Shown: positions 46,938-56,940, counted from the first letter of the stretch. The stretch: 64,000 nt of DNA from Sphingomonas echinoides ATCC 14820 (GCF_000241465.1 NZ_JH584235.1:3540847-3604846), one strand, 5' to 3'. Program-made: numbers and translations. The notes: generated from the letters alone by a model not told the origin.

Positions 46938-49757
46938 ATGACGAACGCCTTGTTGTCTGCATGTGCCATGTCCGCGCTCGCGCTTGGGATCGCCATGCCA
47001 GCGTCGGCGCAGACCGCGCCTGCAGCCGGGGTGCCGTCGTCGCCGCCGGGAGCCGCAAAGGCTCCGGCGGCGGCCGAGGCGACCGACGAACCGACCCGCG
47101 ATATCATCGTGACGGCGACCCGCCGCAATTCGCTGCTGTCGGACGTGCCGCTTGCAGTGTCGGCGGTATCGTCGGCGTCGCTGTCCAATTCGGGCGCCAA
47201 CGACATCCGCCAGCTCAACCAGCTCGCACCGTCCTTGCTGGTGTCGTCGACCGGATCGGAGGCGAACGGTTCGGCGCGCATTCGCGGCATCGGCACGGTG
47301 GGCGACAATCCCGGCCTGGAAAGCTCGGTCGCGACCTTTATCGACGGCGTCTATCGCAGCCGCACCGGGGCCGGTCTCAACGATCTGGGCGAGATCGACC
47401 GGATCGAAGTGCTGCGCGGTCCGCAGGGGACGCTGTTCGGGCGCAATGCCAGCGCGGGTTTGCTCAACATCATCACCAAGCAGCCGAGCTTTACCTTCGG
47501 GGCCAATGGCGAGCTGACCTATGGCAATTACAATGCGGTGCGCGCCTCGGGCAGCGTCACGGGCCCGATCACCGAAACGATCGCCGCGCGGCTCGATGGC
47601 GTCTATTCAAAGCGCGACGGTTTCTACACGGATGCGGTGACGGGCCAGCGGCTCAACAATCGCGATCGCTACTTCGTGCGCGGGCAGTTGCTGTATCAAC
47701 CCACTGCCGACCTGTCGGTGCGGTTGATCGGCGATTATACGCACCGCGTCGAATCCTGCTGCGCCGCCGTCTATGTTTCGACGGTCGAAACCTATGATCC
47801 GACGCCGGGCGCGGCGGGGACCAATCCCGAACATGATTATGCCAGCCGGACCAACCGCATCACCGACGTGATGACCAGCATGGGCGGGGTGTTTCCGGGC
47901 GGCGTGTATCCGGCGAACATGACGCCCTATAACCGCCTGACTTCCGATACGCCGGGCCGCAGCTTCCGCGGCAAGACCACCGATGGCGGCATCTCGGGTG
48001 AAATCAACTGGAAGATCGGGGACATCGCGGTGACCTCAATCACCGCGTACCGCGAATATAAGGCGGAGGCCCCCGGCGACGTCGATTACAGCAACATCGA
48101 TTTGCTGTACCGTGCCGCGGACGGCAATTCCTTCCGCCAGTTCAAGACGTTTTCGCAAGAGCTTCGCCTGCAGGGATCGCTGTTCAAGGACCGGCTCGAC
48201 TGGCTCGTCGGCGGCTATTTCTCCAATGAAGATCTGACGGTTCGCGACAACCTCAAATTCGGCTCGCAATATGGCGCGTTTGCCGCGTGCCGCCTGGTCG
48301 CGACGATCAACGCCGCTGCGGTGTTGCGCAACCCCAGCGCACCGGGCTGTCTCAGCCCCACCGGTATCGCCACGTTGACCGGGGCATTTGGCGCGGCGGC
48401 ACCGATCTTCATCAACGGGCTCAACACGCTCAGCACGGTCAACAATGTCGGCGACAACAACGCCAATTACTATCAGCGCAGCCGCAACTTTGCGTTCTTC
48501 ACGCACAATATCGTGCACATCACCCCGACGCTCGATCTGACGCTGGGCCTGCGCTACACGCATGAAGAAAAGACGTTCCGCGCCGATTTCACCAATACAA
48601 ACACCGCCTGCCCGACGCAGCAGGCGTTCTTCGCGCCCTATCTGACCGGGGGCGCGACGCCGCTGCCGGCCTCGTTGCAATCGCTGGCGGCGGGCGTCGT
48701 CAACTTGACTTGCCAGGGCAATTCCAGCTCGGCGCTCAATGCGCTGAAACTCAGCGACAAGCGCAAAGAAGGCGAGTTCACCGGCACGGCGGTGCTCTCC
48801 TGGAAGCCGACCACGGGTGTGCTGACCTATGCCAGCTATTCGCGCGGCTATAAGGCGGGCGGCTTCAACCTCGATCGCTCGGCATTGGGCCAGCCGATCT
48901 TCTCGCCGACCGATCCGCGCCAGTTTGGCGGGCGCGGCGCTGGCTTTGGCACCGCGAACCTGCAATTCGATGCCGAGAAGGTCGATGCTTATGAAGTGGG
49001 TGTGAAATATACCAGCCGCCGCTTCAACCTGAACGTCGCCGCCTTTCAGCAGGACTTTAAGGACTTCCAGCTCAACACCTTCAACGGCTCGGTCTTCCTG
49101 GTGCAGAATATCGACTCCTGCTCGACCGATCTGGCGGGCGCGGACCGCGATGCATCGGCATCGAGCGGGGCGTGCGATCCCAACAATGTCCGGCCCGGCG
49201 TGCGGACGCGCGGCGTGGAAGTCGAGGCGGCGATCTACCCGACCCGCAACGTCGCCTTCACCGCCGGCTATACGCTGGCCGATACCAAGTTCCGCAACAA
49301 TCTGGTCGGGCGCAACACCGGCGCTCCGCTCGATCCCGCCTTGTTCCTGCTGCCGGGACAGGCCTTGTCCAACGCGCCGCGCAATGTCGTGACCAGCAGC
49401 ATCGCCTGGACGCCGCGTTTGGGCAGTTCGGGCCTGTCGGGGCTGATCTATGTCGATCAGCGCACCACCAGCGATTACAATACCGGCTCCGACCTGTTCC
49501 CGGAAAAGAAGCAGGACGGCTTCACCACGGTCAACGCTCGTGTCGGCATCCGTGGTCCCAAGGAGCAATGGGCGATCGAACTGTGGGCGCAGAATGTGAC
49601 CAATACGCAATATGAGCAGGTCGCGTTCAGCACGCCCTTCCAGGGATCGGGCAGCGTCGCCAACGTCCAGGCCTTTGGTGGCACCGCCAACCAGACGATT
49701 TCCGCCTTTCTTGCCGAACCGCGCACCTATGGCGTGACGCTGCGCGGCAAGTTCTGA
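46938..49757 (+). CDS. TonB-dependent outer-membrane receptor
   Basis: This 939-aa receptor has a signal peptide ending AMPASA-Q, a TonB box-like DIIVTATRR (55-63), the plug domain (RNSLLSDVPLAVSAV, RGIGTVGDNPG, EVLRGPQGTLFGRNASAGLLNIITK), and a 22-strand-type barrel ending in RTYGVTLRGKF. The final Phe is typical of outer-membrane proteins. It follows the acyl-CoA dehydrogenase pair, so the ligand may be a hydrophobic carbon source, but this is only context. Confidence 0.95.
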   Translation: MTNALLSACAMSALALGIAMPASAQTAPAAGVPSSPPGAAKAPAAAEATDEPTRDIIVTATRRNSLLSDVPLAVSAVSSASLSNSGANDIRQLNQLAPSLLVSSTGSEANGSARIRGIGTVGDNPGLESSVATFIDGVYRSRTGAGLNDLGEIDRIEVLRGPQGTLFGRNASAGLLNIITKQPSFTFGANGELTYGNYNAVRASGSVTGPITETIAARLDGVYSKRDGFYTDAVTGQRLNNRDRYFVRGQLLYQPTADLSVRLIGDYTHRVESCCAAVYVSTVETYDPTPGAAGTNPEHDYASRTNRITDVMTSMGGVFPGGVYPANMTPYNRLTSDTPGRSFRGKTTDGGISGEINWKIGDIAVTSITAYREYKAEAPGDVDYSNIDLLYRAADGNSFRQFKTFSQELRLQGSLFKDRLDWLVGGYFSNEDLTVRDNLKFGSQYGAFAACRLVATINAAAVLRNPSAPGCLSPTGIATLTGAFGAAAPIFINGLNTLSTVNNVGDNNANYYQRSRNFAFFTHNIVHITPTLDLTLGLRYTHEEKTFRADFTNTNTACPTQQAFFAPYLTGGATPLPASLQSLAAGVVNLTCQGNSSSALNALKLSDKRKEGEFTGTAVLSWKPTTGVLTYASYSRGYKAGGFNLDRSALGQPIFSPTDPRQFGGRGAGFGTANLQFDAEKVDAYEVGVKYTSRRFNLNVAAFQQDFKDFQLNTFNGSVFLVQNIDSCSTDLAGADRDASASSGACDPNNVRPGVRTRGVEVEAAIYPTRNVAFTAGYTLADTKFRNNLVGRNTGAPLDPALFLLPGQALSNAPRNVVTSSIAWTPRLGSSGLSGLIYVDQRTTSDYNTGSDLFPEKKQDGFTTVNARVGIRGPKEQWAIELWAQNVTNTQYEQVAFSTPFQGSGSVANVQAFGGTANQTISAFLAEPRTYGVTLRGKF

Positions 49758-49771
49758 GCCCCACCCCGGCG

Positions 49772-49806
49772 AAGGGCCCGTCACCGTGCACGGTGGCGGG
49801 CCCTTT
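49772..49806 (+). terminator. Hairpin terminator after the TonB-dependent receptor
   Basis: A 35-nt near-perfect inverted repeat (arms aagggcccg and cgggccctt, inner cacc/ggtg) lies 15 nt after the receptor stop. Only TTTGCCGTTT follows, so the U-tract is weak; the stem is strong. It separates the receptor from rnr. Confidence 0.7.
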
Positions 49807-49840
49807 GCCGTTTGGGCGCGCGTAGCGTATCGCTAGACCG

Positions 49841-52047
49841 ATGCCCAAACCGATACAGCGCACGCCCGGCCTGCCGACCCGCGAGCAGATCCTCGATTTC
49901 ATCTCCGCCTCGCCGACCCCGGCGGGCAAGCGCGAGATCGCGCGCGCCTTCGGGCTGACCGCGCAGGACAAGATCCTGCTGAAGGCGCTGCTGAAGGACA
50001 TGGCCGATGAGGGGCTGATCGACAGCGCCCCCGGCCGCGCCTTCCACAAGCTTGGCGGGCTGCCCAAGGTGACCGTGCTGCGCATTGCCGATGTCGACGA
50101 TAGCGGAACCGCCTGGGCCGTGCCCGAACGCTGGGAAGCGGAGACGCCCGCGCCGAAGCTGCGCGTGCGCGAGCGCAAGCAGGGCGCGCTGGGGGTGGGC
50201 GACCGCATCCTCGCGCGCACCGAGGAAGCGGGCAAGGGCTGGATCGCGCACCCGATGAAGACGCTGCCCAAGGGCGAGGAACTGGTGCTTGGCGTGCTGC
50301 GGCAAGAGGGTTCCACCTTGTGGCTGCAGGGCGTGGAGAAGAAGGAACGCCGCGAATTCCAGGTGTCCGATGCGGGGGAAGCGCAGGTCGGCGATCTGGT
50401 GCTGGCCGAGAAAGCCGGGCGCCCGCCGCGCATTACCGTTCGGGTCACACAAGTGCTGGGCGACCCGTTCGCGCCGCGCAGCTTCTCGCTGATCGCGATT
50501 CACAAGCTGGGGATTCCGGATGTGTTTTCGGCGGAGACGCTGGAGGAAGCGGTGCGCGTGGCGGCGCAGCCGCTGGGCGACAAGCGAGAAGACCTCCGCC
50601 ATCTGCCGATCGTCGCGATCGACCCGGCCGATGCGCGCGACCATGACGATGCGGTGTGGGCCGCGCCCGATGACGACCCGGCCAATGACGGCGGCTGGAA
50701 GGCGATCGTCGCGATTGCCGATGTGTCCTTCTATGTCCGCCCCGGATCGAGCCTCGACCGCGAGGCGCGGCGGCGCGGCAACAGCGTCTATTTCCCCGAC
50801 CGGGTGGTGCCGATGCTGCCCGAAAGCCTGTCGGCGGAGATGTGCTCGCTGAAGGAAGGCGTCGATCGCGCGGCGCTTGTCTGCCATTTGCAGGTGAGCA
50901 AGGGCGGCGCGCTGAAATCGTGGCGCTTCACCCGAGCGGTGGTGCGGATCGCGGCGAACCTCGCTTATGAAGATGCGCAGGCGATGGTGGATGCGGCAAT
51001 GCTCCCCTCCCGCTGTGGGGCTGCTGGAAGGCGCTGTCCAAGGCCCGCGCCGCGCGCGCGCCGCTCGACCTCGATTTGCCCGAACGCCGCGTGGTGCTCG
51101 ACGAGAAGGGGCGCATCCTGTCGGTCGCGCCGCGCGAGCGGCTCGATGCGCATAAGTTGATCGAGGATTATATGATCGCCGCCAATGTCGCCGCGGCCAA
51201 GGCGCTGGAGGCGAAGAAGGCGCCGGTGATGTACCGCGTCCACGAACAGCCGAGCCGCGAGAAGCTGGTCGCGCTGAAGGACTATCTCAAGACCTATGGC
51301 ATCGAGTTCGCGCTCGGCCAGGTGGTGCGGCCCAAGACCTTCAACCAGATCCTCGACAAAGTGATCGACAGCGACGCGCGCCCGCAGATCATGGAGCAAG
51401 TGCTGCGCACCCAGACCCAGGCCTATTATGCGCCGGCCAATATGGGGCATTTCGGGCTGGCGCTGGGCAGTTATGGCCACTTCACCTCGCCGATCCGGCG
51501 CTATGCCGATCTCATCGTGCACCGCTCGCTGGTCGCCGCATATGACCTTGGCCCCGGCGGGCTGACCGAGGGCGAAGCCGCGACGATGGAGCGGATCGGC
51601 GAGAGCATCTCGATGCTCGAACGCCGCGCGATGGAGGCCGAGCGCGACACGATCGACCGCTATGTCGCGGCTTTCCTGAGCGAAAAGGTCGGCGAAGTGC
51701 TGGAGACGCGCATCACCGGCGTCACCAATTTCGGCTTTTTCGCCACGGTCGAGGGGATTGGCGGCGACGGGTTGATGCCGGTGCGGGACCTGGGCGGCGA
51801 ATATTTCCGCTTCGACGAGGCGAGCCGCACGCTGGTGGGCGAGCATAGCGGCACGGTCTTCGCGAGCGGGCAGAAGCTGCCGCTGCGGCTAGCCGAGGCC
51901 AACCCGGTGTCGGGGGCGCTGCGCTTCGAGATGGTCGAGGGGCGCGGGGCCGCCCCCGAGCGCGAACCGCGCGGCAAGGGGCCAGCGCGCGTAATCAAGC
52001 GGCGCGGGCGACCGGCGAACATCCGGCATCAGGGGAAGAAGCGGTAG
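49841..52047 (+). pseudogene. rnr: Ribonuclease R, interrupted by a frameshift
   Basis: The gene encodes an RNase II/RNB-family 3'-5' exoribonuclease that degrades structured RNA. The first frame (49841 to about 51000) gives the N-terminal HTH and cold-shock domains and RNB motif DPADARDHDDAVW. The coding sense then moves to another frame near 51001: the second frame reads PLPLWGCWKALSKAR and continues through VMYRVHEQPSREKLVALKDY, FTSPIRRYADLIVH and the S1 domain to 52047. Both halves are otherwise intact, so either the shift is recent or the sequence has an error. The break sits at a ctcccctcccgc REP arm. Confidence 0.88.
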
Positions 52048-52140
52048 GATGTTAAAACTGCTTATCTAATCGATCTGCGCACCAAGCAGGCATGGGACAC
52101 GACTATTAGCGGAAGTTGTTTGAACGGTTAGGGTCACATC

Positions 52141-52482
52141 ATGCGCAAGCTCATTCTCTTGGTTGTGGCCTGTTCAATTTTCGGGTCCGATTCTCTTGCA
52201 AAGGTCTCGGATTCGACGGGTGTGTGTTTTCGCCGAGTCAGTGGTCTCGATAGGCGAGGAATTGTTATCAATCGCTATGAATCGATCATTGTGCGACCAT
52301 CTTCGTCCCTCGCGAACGACATCGTGAGGCTCGCTCGCGTGTCAGAGGTACGTAGCCTCCTAACAAGCCCAGACATGACGGCGAATACGTGGATCGGCGC
52401 ATCGATCTCGGATACGGCGTTTGACGAGACGAGCGGCGAAGATTGCTCGAAGCTGCCGTCGTTTAAGAAAAATCAGCGTTGA
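52141..52482 (+). CDS. Small hypothetical exported protein, 113 aa
   Basis: The N-terminus MRKLILLVVACSIFGSDSLA is a signal peptide. The mature part contains two cysteines (TGVCFRRV and GEDCSKL) and no recognised domain. Base composition is lower in GC than in neighbours, which hints at recent acquisition. It lies between rnr and the merR-family gene. Confidence 0.55.
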   Translation: MRKLILLVVACSIFGSDSLAKVSDSTGVCFRRVSGLDRRGIVINRYESIIVRPSSSLANDIVRLARVSEVRSLLTSPDMTANTWIGASISDTAFDETSGEDCSKLPSFKKNQR

Positions 52483-52628
52483 TCAGCGGCGTTCGCACTA
52501 CCTCCTTTTCCGTTTGCGCTGTCGAGAGAAGGTCGCCGTCTCTAAACATTGGATGCGTTCCAAGCACGGATGCCACTGGGCCGTAGATCGCCACCACCAA
52601 AAAACTGCCTCCCCGCCCAAAACACCCC

Positions 52629-52665
52629 TTGAAGTTGACCCAAGGTCAACCGGCATAAGGGCGGC
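52629..52665 (+). promoter_or_regulatory. MerR-type promoter with overlapping palindromic operator
   Basis: A -35-like TTGAAG (52629-52634) and a -10-like CATAAG (52654-52659) are separated by 19 bp, the over-long spacing typical of MerR-activated promoters. The spacer contains the palindrome gttgacc-caa-ggtcaac (52634-52650). The ATG of the MerR-family gene follows 6 nt after the -10, so the transcript would start at or near the start codon. Autoregulation is likely. Confidence 0.75.
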
Positions 52666-53478
52666 ATGGATGAGTCGTTTGCCATTGATGAAGTGGTCCG
52701 CCGCACCGGCCTGACCGCGCGGGCGCTGCGCTTTTATGAGGCGCGCGGGCTGGTTTCGCCGCTGCGCACCCAGTCGGGCCGTCGCTGGTTCGGGCCGGCC
52801 GAGCTGGAGCGGGTGCATCGCATCGTCGCGCTCAAGAAAGCCGGGCTCAGCCTGGGCGACATCAAGCGGCTGTTCGATCGCAAACCGATCGACCTGGCCG
52901 CTTTGCTGAGCGCGCAACGCGAGCGGCTGGCCGTCCAGGCGCAGGAGATTGGCGACGCCATCACCCTGATCGATTCCGCACTGTCCCGCATCAACCGAGG
53001 CGAGCCGCTCGATGCCGCGACACTTTGCTCGCTGATCCGCGATGGAGATACAGTCATGAATGATCAGGCAAAAGCGTGGAAGGACGTGATCGACCGCTAT
53101 TACACGCCCGAAGAACAGGCGGAGTGGCACGCGCAAATGGGGGCGGCTCCGCAAGTCTCGACCCCGGATTATCTGGCGCAGTGGCGGGCGCTGAGTGACC
53201 GGATCGAGGCGGCCTTGCCGCTCGACCCAGCGAGCGATGCGGCGCTGGCGTTCGTGCGCGAGTGGTTCACCTTGCTCGAACCGTTCAGCCGCGTTGCCAC
53301 CCCGGCAATGTGGGAAGGCTCGGCGCGGCTCTATGCCGATATGGGCGCGTGGGAGGGCAAGGCCGACGCCGGTTTCAGCAAGCAGGTGTGGGACTTTATC
53401 AACCAGGCCGCCGCCGTCGCGCGCGCGGCGGGCAAGGATATCGGGCCGGTGCCTGCCTTTGTGCAGGCGCGGGGGTAA
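52666..53478 (+). CDS. MerR-family transcriptional regulator with TipAS-like domain
   Basis: This 270-aa protein begins with a MerR winged helix (FAIDEVVRRTGLTARALRFYEARGLVSP, RRWFGPAELERVHRIVALKKAGLSLGDIKRL), then a dimerisation coiled coil (about 85-115), then a helical C-terminal domain (about 125-265, YYTPEEQAEWHAQM) resembling TipAS drug-binding domains. It should sense a small molecule and twist an over-long promoter. Its own promoter shows the expected 19-bp spacer. No efflux gene is adjacent. Confidence 0.92.
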   Translation: MDESFAIDEVVRRTGLTARALRFYEARGLVSPLRTQSGRRWFGPAELERVHRIVALKKAGLSLGDIKRLFDRKPIDLAALLSAQRERLAVQAQEIGDAITLIDSALSRINRGEPLDAATLCSLIRDGDTVMNDQAKAWKDVIDRYYTPEEQAEWHAQMGAAPQVSTPDYLAQWRALSDRIEAALPLDPASDAALAFVREWFTLLEPFSRVATPAMWEGSARLYADMGAWEGKADAGFSKQVWDFINQAAAVARAAGKDIGPVPAFVQARG

Positions 53479-53482
53479 ACCT

Positions 53483-53572
53483 TCCGTTCGGGCTGAGCGT
53501 GTCGAAGCCCCCTCTCCTCGGGAGCGTGGCTCTTGGGGGAGAGGGGCCCTTCGACAGGCTCAGGGCGAACGG
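53483..53572. repeat. REP-like inverted repeat pair (gacaggctc family)
   Basis: Arms at about 53483-53517 and 53538-53572 are near-complementary (ccgttcgggctgag / ggctcagggcgaacgg, plus ccctctcc/ggagaggg). It sits between the MerR-family gene and the convergent saccharopine-dehydrogenase-like gene. The cttcgacaggctcag core matches the element at 31093-31181. Confidence 0.85.
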
Positions 53573-53591
53573 GGAGCGGAGTGGACGAGCT

Positions 53592-54746
53592 TTACCCGCA
53601 GCGGAAGGTCAGCCCCGCTTTCGCCTGTAGCCGGTCCGCCAGCACTGTCCCCATCAGCGCGCCGGGTGTCCAGATGCCGCCGTCTCCGCGCACATCCTCG
53701 ACCAGGCAGCGCGCGGTTTCGGCGATCATCTTGCTGGTCGATCCGTAGCCCGGGTCCTTGTCGCCGGTGACGACGCAATCGATGCGTTCGCCCTTGGCAC
53801 CTTCGCCGATGAACAGCAGATCGTAGAAACCGGCGTCGCGCTCTTCCTTGGAGGGGCCTTCGCCGGGCTTGGGGCCGTGTGCGCTGGCGAGCGGGTTGAT
53901 CCGCGCGATCGCTTCGGCGGCGGCCTTGCCCATGTCGCCAAGGCCGGGGGCGACCATCATCTCGTCATAGACGAAGTCGGCGCCGAAGCGTTCGCCCAGA
54001 AGGAAGTTGGTGCGGTGGACGTTCTTGGTGTTGATCGGTGCCATGATGAAGGGCGCGACCCATGCCGCGATCGTGCGGTCATATTCGGGGATCAGCCCGG
54101 TCGGCTGATGCGGGCCGGTAAAGCCCGGCGTGAGCGCGAACGGGTTGGCGAGCAGGCCGAGGATCGAGGGGTTCTTGGCGGCGGCGGCGAGCGTTGCCTT
54201 CAGGCTGGCGGCGGTGCCACCCGAAAAGCCGCCCTGCATCTTCCGCACGCGGCCTTTCACGCGCGGCATCGGCGCGCCGAACTTGGCGCGGGCGGCTTCC
54301 TGCAGCGTCAACACGCCGAGATCGAACGGGATCGAATCGAAGCCGCAGGAAAAGACGATGCGCGCGCCGCTGCGCTGCGCGGTGGCGTGATGCGCGTCGA
54401 TCATGTGGCGCATCCAGGCGGGTTCGCCGCACAGATCGACATAAGCGGTGCCCGTTTCGGCGCAGGCGGCGACGAGATCGCTGCCATAGAGCTGGTACGG
54501 GCCGACGGTGGTGAGCACGACCTGGGTGCGTTCGCACAGCGCGCGCAGGCTGGCGGGGTTTTCGGAATCGGCGGTGAGGAGCGGCGTGTCGGCGGGCGCG
54601 CCGATCAGATCGCGCACTTCGGCCAGCTTGGCGGCGGAGCGCCCCGCCATCGCCCAGCGCGGCGCGCCGCTGTGCGCGAGATATTCGGCGACCAGACGGC
54701 CGGTAAAGCCGGTCGCCCCGAAAACGATAATGTCAAAATCGCGCAT
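53592..54746 (-). CDS. Saccharopine dehydrogenase-like NADP-binding protein
   Basis: This 384-aa protein has a Rossmann motif IIVFGATGFTGRLVAEYL, AGRSAAKL and the VLTTVGPYQLYGSDLVAAC segment of the saccharopine dehydrogenase/trans-acting enoyl reductase superfamily, followed by CGFDSIPFDLGV. Bacterial homologues act as reductases in lipid or polyketide pathways; the substrate here is unknown. Length is typical. Confidence 0.88.
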   Translation of the reverse strand: MRDFDIIVFGATGFTGRLVAEYLAHSGAPRWAMAGRSAAKLAEVRDLIGAPADTPLLTADSENPASLRALCERTQVVLTTVGPYQLYGSDLVAACAETGTAYVDLCGEPAWMRHMIDAHHATAQRSGARIVFSCGFDSIPFDLGVLTLQEAARAKFGAPMPRVKGRVRKMQGGFSGGTAASLKATLAAAAKNPSILGLLANPFALTPGFTGPHQPTGLIPEYDRTIAAWVAPFIMAPINTKNVHRTNFLLGERFGADFVYDEMMVAPGLGDMGKAAAEAIARINPLASAHGPKPGEGPSKEERDAGFYDLLFIGEGAKGERIDCVVTGDKDPGYGSTSKMIAETARCLVEDVRGDGGIWTPGALMGTVLADRLQAKAGLTFRCG

Positions 54747-54750
54747 GTCT

Positions 54751-54943
54751 CTCCCCTCCCGCTTGGCGGGAGCGGTCGGGCAGGGGCCGGCGCTCCGTGC
54801 GGTTTGGCTGGATCATGCCCTCCCTTCTCCCCTCCCGCAAGCGGGAGGGGAGAAGGGGCCTTCTCTCTTCTCTCCGCGTCTCCGCGTCTCCGCGCGAACA
54901 AAAGAAGGGTGGTTCACGCGGAGGCGCGGAGACGCGGAGAAGG
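54751..54943. repeat. Cluster of REP hairpins
   Basis: The 258-nt gap between the saccharopine-dehydrogenase-like gene and the ABC exporter holds a partial ctcccctcccgct hairpin (54751-54771), a perfect 15-bp palindrome (54824-54855) and an inverted pair based on ctccgcgtctccgcg (54859-54899 with 54912-54943). No coding frame is supported here. The elements resemble those at 8024-8049 and 60489-60577. Confidence 0.85.
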
Positions 54944-55004
54944 GCGCGCGTGGTGCGGGCCGTGCGCGCGTGCTGCTGGCGGGATTGGGCCGCTGCGCGG
55001 GAGG

Positions 55005-56792
55005 TTAGGCGGCTTCGCTGAATTGCAGGCTGGCGAGGCGGGCGTAGAGGCCGTTTTGGTCGACCAGCGTGCCGTGCGTGCCTTGTTCGACGATGCGGCC
55101 GTCGCTCATCACGATGATGCGTTCGGCGGCGCGGACGGTGGCGAGGCGGTGCGCGATGACGAGCGTGGTGCGCTCGGCCATCAGCCGTTCGAGCGCCTCC
55201 TGGACCAGGCGTTCGCTCTCGGCGTCGAGCGCGCTGGTGGCTTCGTCGAGCAGCAGGATCGGGGCGTCGCGCAGCAGCGCGCGCGCAATCGCGACGCGCT
55301 GGCGTTGACCGCCCGACAGCCGCGCGCCGCCTTCGCCGAGGAAGGTGTCGAGCCCCTCGGGCAATTTGCGCAGGAATTCGGCGGCATTGGCAGCCTCGGC
55401 GGCGGCCCACAGCTCGTCGTCGCGCGCGTCCCAGCGGCCATAGCGGAGATTGTCGCGGGCCGTGGCGCCGAAGATCACCGTCTCCTGCGGCACCATCGCG
55501 ATGCGCGCGCGCACTTCTGCGGGGTCGGCGGTGCGCAGGTCGACGCCGTCGATCTTCACTGCGCCGGTCGAGGGATCATAGAAGCGCTGGATCAGCTGGA
55601 ACAACGTGGTCTTGCCCGCGCCCGAAGGGCCGACGATCGCGACCGTCTCGCCCGGCGCGACCGACAGCGAGAAATCGTGCAGCGCCGCCACATCGGGCCG
55701 GGTGGGGTAGCGGAATTCGACATGATCGAACTCGATCGTCCCGCGCGGCGGCTGCGGCAGCGTGATGGGTTTGGCGGGCGCAGCGATTTCCGGCCTCTCG
55801 TCCAGCAATTCGGCCAGCCGCTCGGCCGCGCCAGAGGCGCGTAGCAAATCGCCATAGACCTCGCTCAGCGACCCGAACGCGCCGCTGACCAGCACCGAGG
55901 TCGCCAGAAACGCGGTGAGCGACCCCGCCGACAGCCGCCCCGCCGCGACATCGGCGACGGTGCTCCACAACAGCAAGGTGATCGCGCCGAAGATCAACGT
56001 GATGAACAGCGCCGTCAGCAAGGCCCGCAGGAAAATGCGGCGCTTGGCGGCGGCGAAGCTGCGCGTCACGGCATCGGCAAAGCGCTGCGCCTCGCGGCGT
56101 TCCTGCCCGAACGCCTGGACGATCTTCATCGCCGAGAACACCTCGACCGCCATTGCGCCAATGTCGGCGATGCGGTCCTGGCTGGTGCGTGAATGCGTCC
56201 GCAGCCGCCGCCCGAGCAGAATGATCGGCAACAGCGTGAGCGGAATACCGATCAGGATCATCCCCGCCAGCTTCGGCGCAAGCACGAACAGCGATACAAT
56301 CCCGCCAATCCCGGTAATGGCATTGCGCAGCGCGACCGACACGGTGGTGCCGACCGCCATTTCGATCTGGCCGGTATCGGCGGTAAGGCGCGAAGCGATT
56401 TCGGACGGGCGGTTCTCCTCGAACCAGCGCGGCGTAAGGTTAAGCAGATTGTTCTGCACCGCGATGCGCACGTCGGCGACGGTGCGTTCGCCCAGCCACG
56501 ACACGAAATAGAATCGGATCGCGGTGGCGATGCCCAGCACCAGCACGACCGCGAACAGCAAATAGAAAGTGCGGTCGACATGCGCCATATCGCTGCCGTG
56601 CGAAAAACCGCGGTCGATCACCGACTTGAACGTCCACGGAATATAGATCGTCGTGGCCGAAGTGACGAACAGCGCACACAGCGCGATCGTCAATTGCACC
56701 GGATACCGGCTGGCATAGCGCCACACCATGGCCAGACTGCTGAGCTTGCGTTGGGTCGGTTCGCTGGGGAGCGCGCTTTGGGGGTCTGCCAT
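55005..56792 (-). CDS. Type I ABC exporter (half-transporter, MsbA-like)
   Basis: This 595-aa half-transporter has an N-terminal six-helix membrane domain (about 25-320) and a C-terminal ATPase with Walker A GPSGAGKT, signature LSGGQRQRVAIARALL and Walker B ILLLDEATSALD. It should dimerise and export a lipid, peptide or drug. The substrate is unknown. It is divergent from phaZ across 148 nt. Confidence 0.94.
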   Translation of the reverse strand: MADPQSALPSEPTQRKLSSLAMVWRYASRYPVQLTIALCALFVTSATTIYIPWTFKSVIDRGFSHGSDMAHVDRTFYLLFAVVLVLGIATAIRFYFVSWLGERTVADVRIAVQNNLLNLTPRWFEENRPSEIASRLTADTGQIEMAVGTTVSVALRNAITGIGGIVSLFVLAPKLAGMILIGIPLTLLPIILLGRRLRTHSRTSQDRIADIGAMAVEVFSAMKIVQAFGQERREAQRFADAVTRSFAAAKRRIFLRALLTALFITLIFGAITLLLWSTVADVAAGRLSAGSLTAFLATSVLVSGAFGSLSEVYGDLLRASGAAERLAELLDERPEIAAPAKPITLPQPPRGTIEFDHVEFRYPTRPDVAALHDFSLSVAPGETVAIVGPSGAGKTTLFQLIQRFYDPSTGAVKIDGVDLRTADPAEVRARIAMVPQETVIFGATARDNLRYGRWDARDDELWAAAEAANAAEFLRKLPEGLDTFLGEGGARLSGGQRQRVAIARALLRDAPILLLDEATSALDAESERLVQEALERLMAERTTLVIAHRLATVRAAERIIVMSDGRIVEQGTHGTLVDQNGLYARLASLQFSEAA

Positions 56793-56940
56793 GGTCCATC
56801 CGCCTAGCAGGGACCGGGCTGGCCCTCAACGTGGATACTGATCACCGTCGAAACGTTCACCTTAAAGCGAGGATTGCCGAATGCGGCGGTGCGGCATAAG
56901 TTTGATGCTATGATGAGATTTCGCTGCTAGAAAGTCCGGT

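Noticed and set aside
48036..49784. 582-codon minus-strand frame opposite the TonB-dependent receptor
   Set aside because: It is an antisense shadow of a high-GC gene. The receptor on the plus strand has a signal, plug and barrel.
50990..51015. Programmed ribosomal frameshift in rnr
   Set aside because: No slippery heptamer or downstream pseudoknot is apparent, and RNase R is not known to use recoding. An indel or sequence error is simpler.
54751..54943. CRISPR-like array suggested by repeated GC-rich units
   Set aside because: The units are palindromes of unequal spacing with no uniform spacers, and no cas gene is nearby. They are REP-type repeats.
53877..55844. 655-codon plus-strand frame across the saccharopine-dehydrogenase-like and ABC exporter genes
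   Set aside because: It is antisense to two genes with strong motifs and spans REP hairpins. It has no domain of its own.
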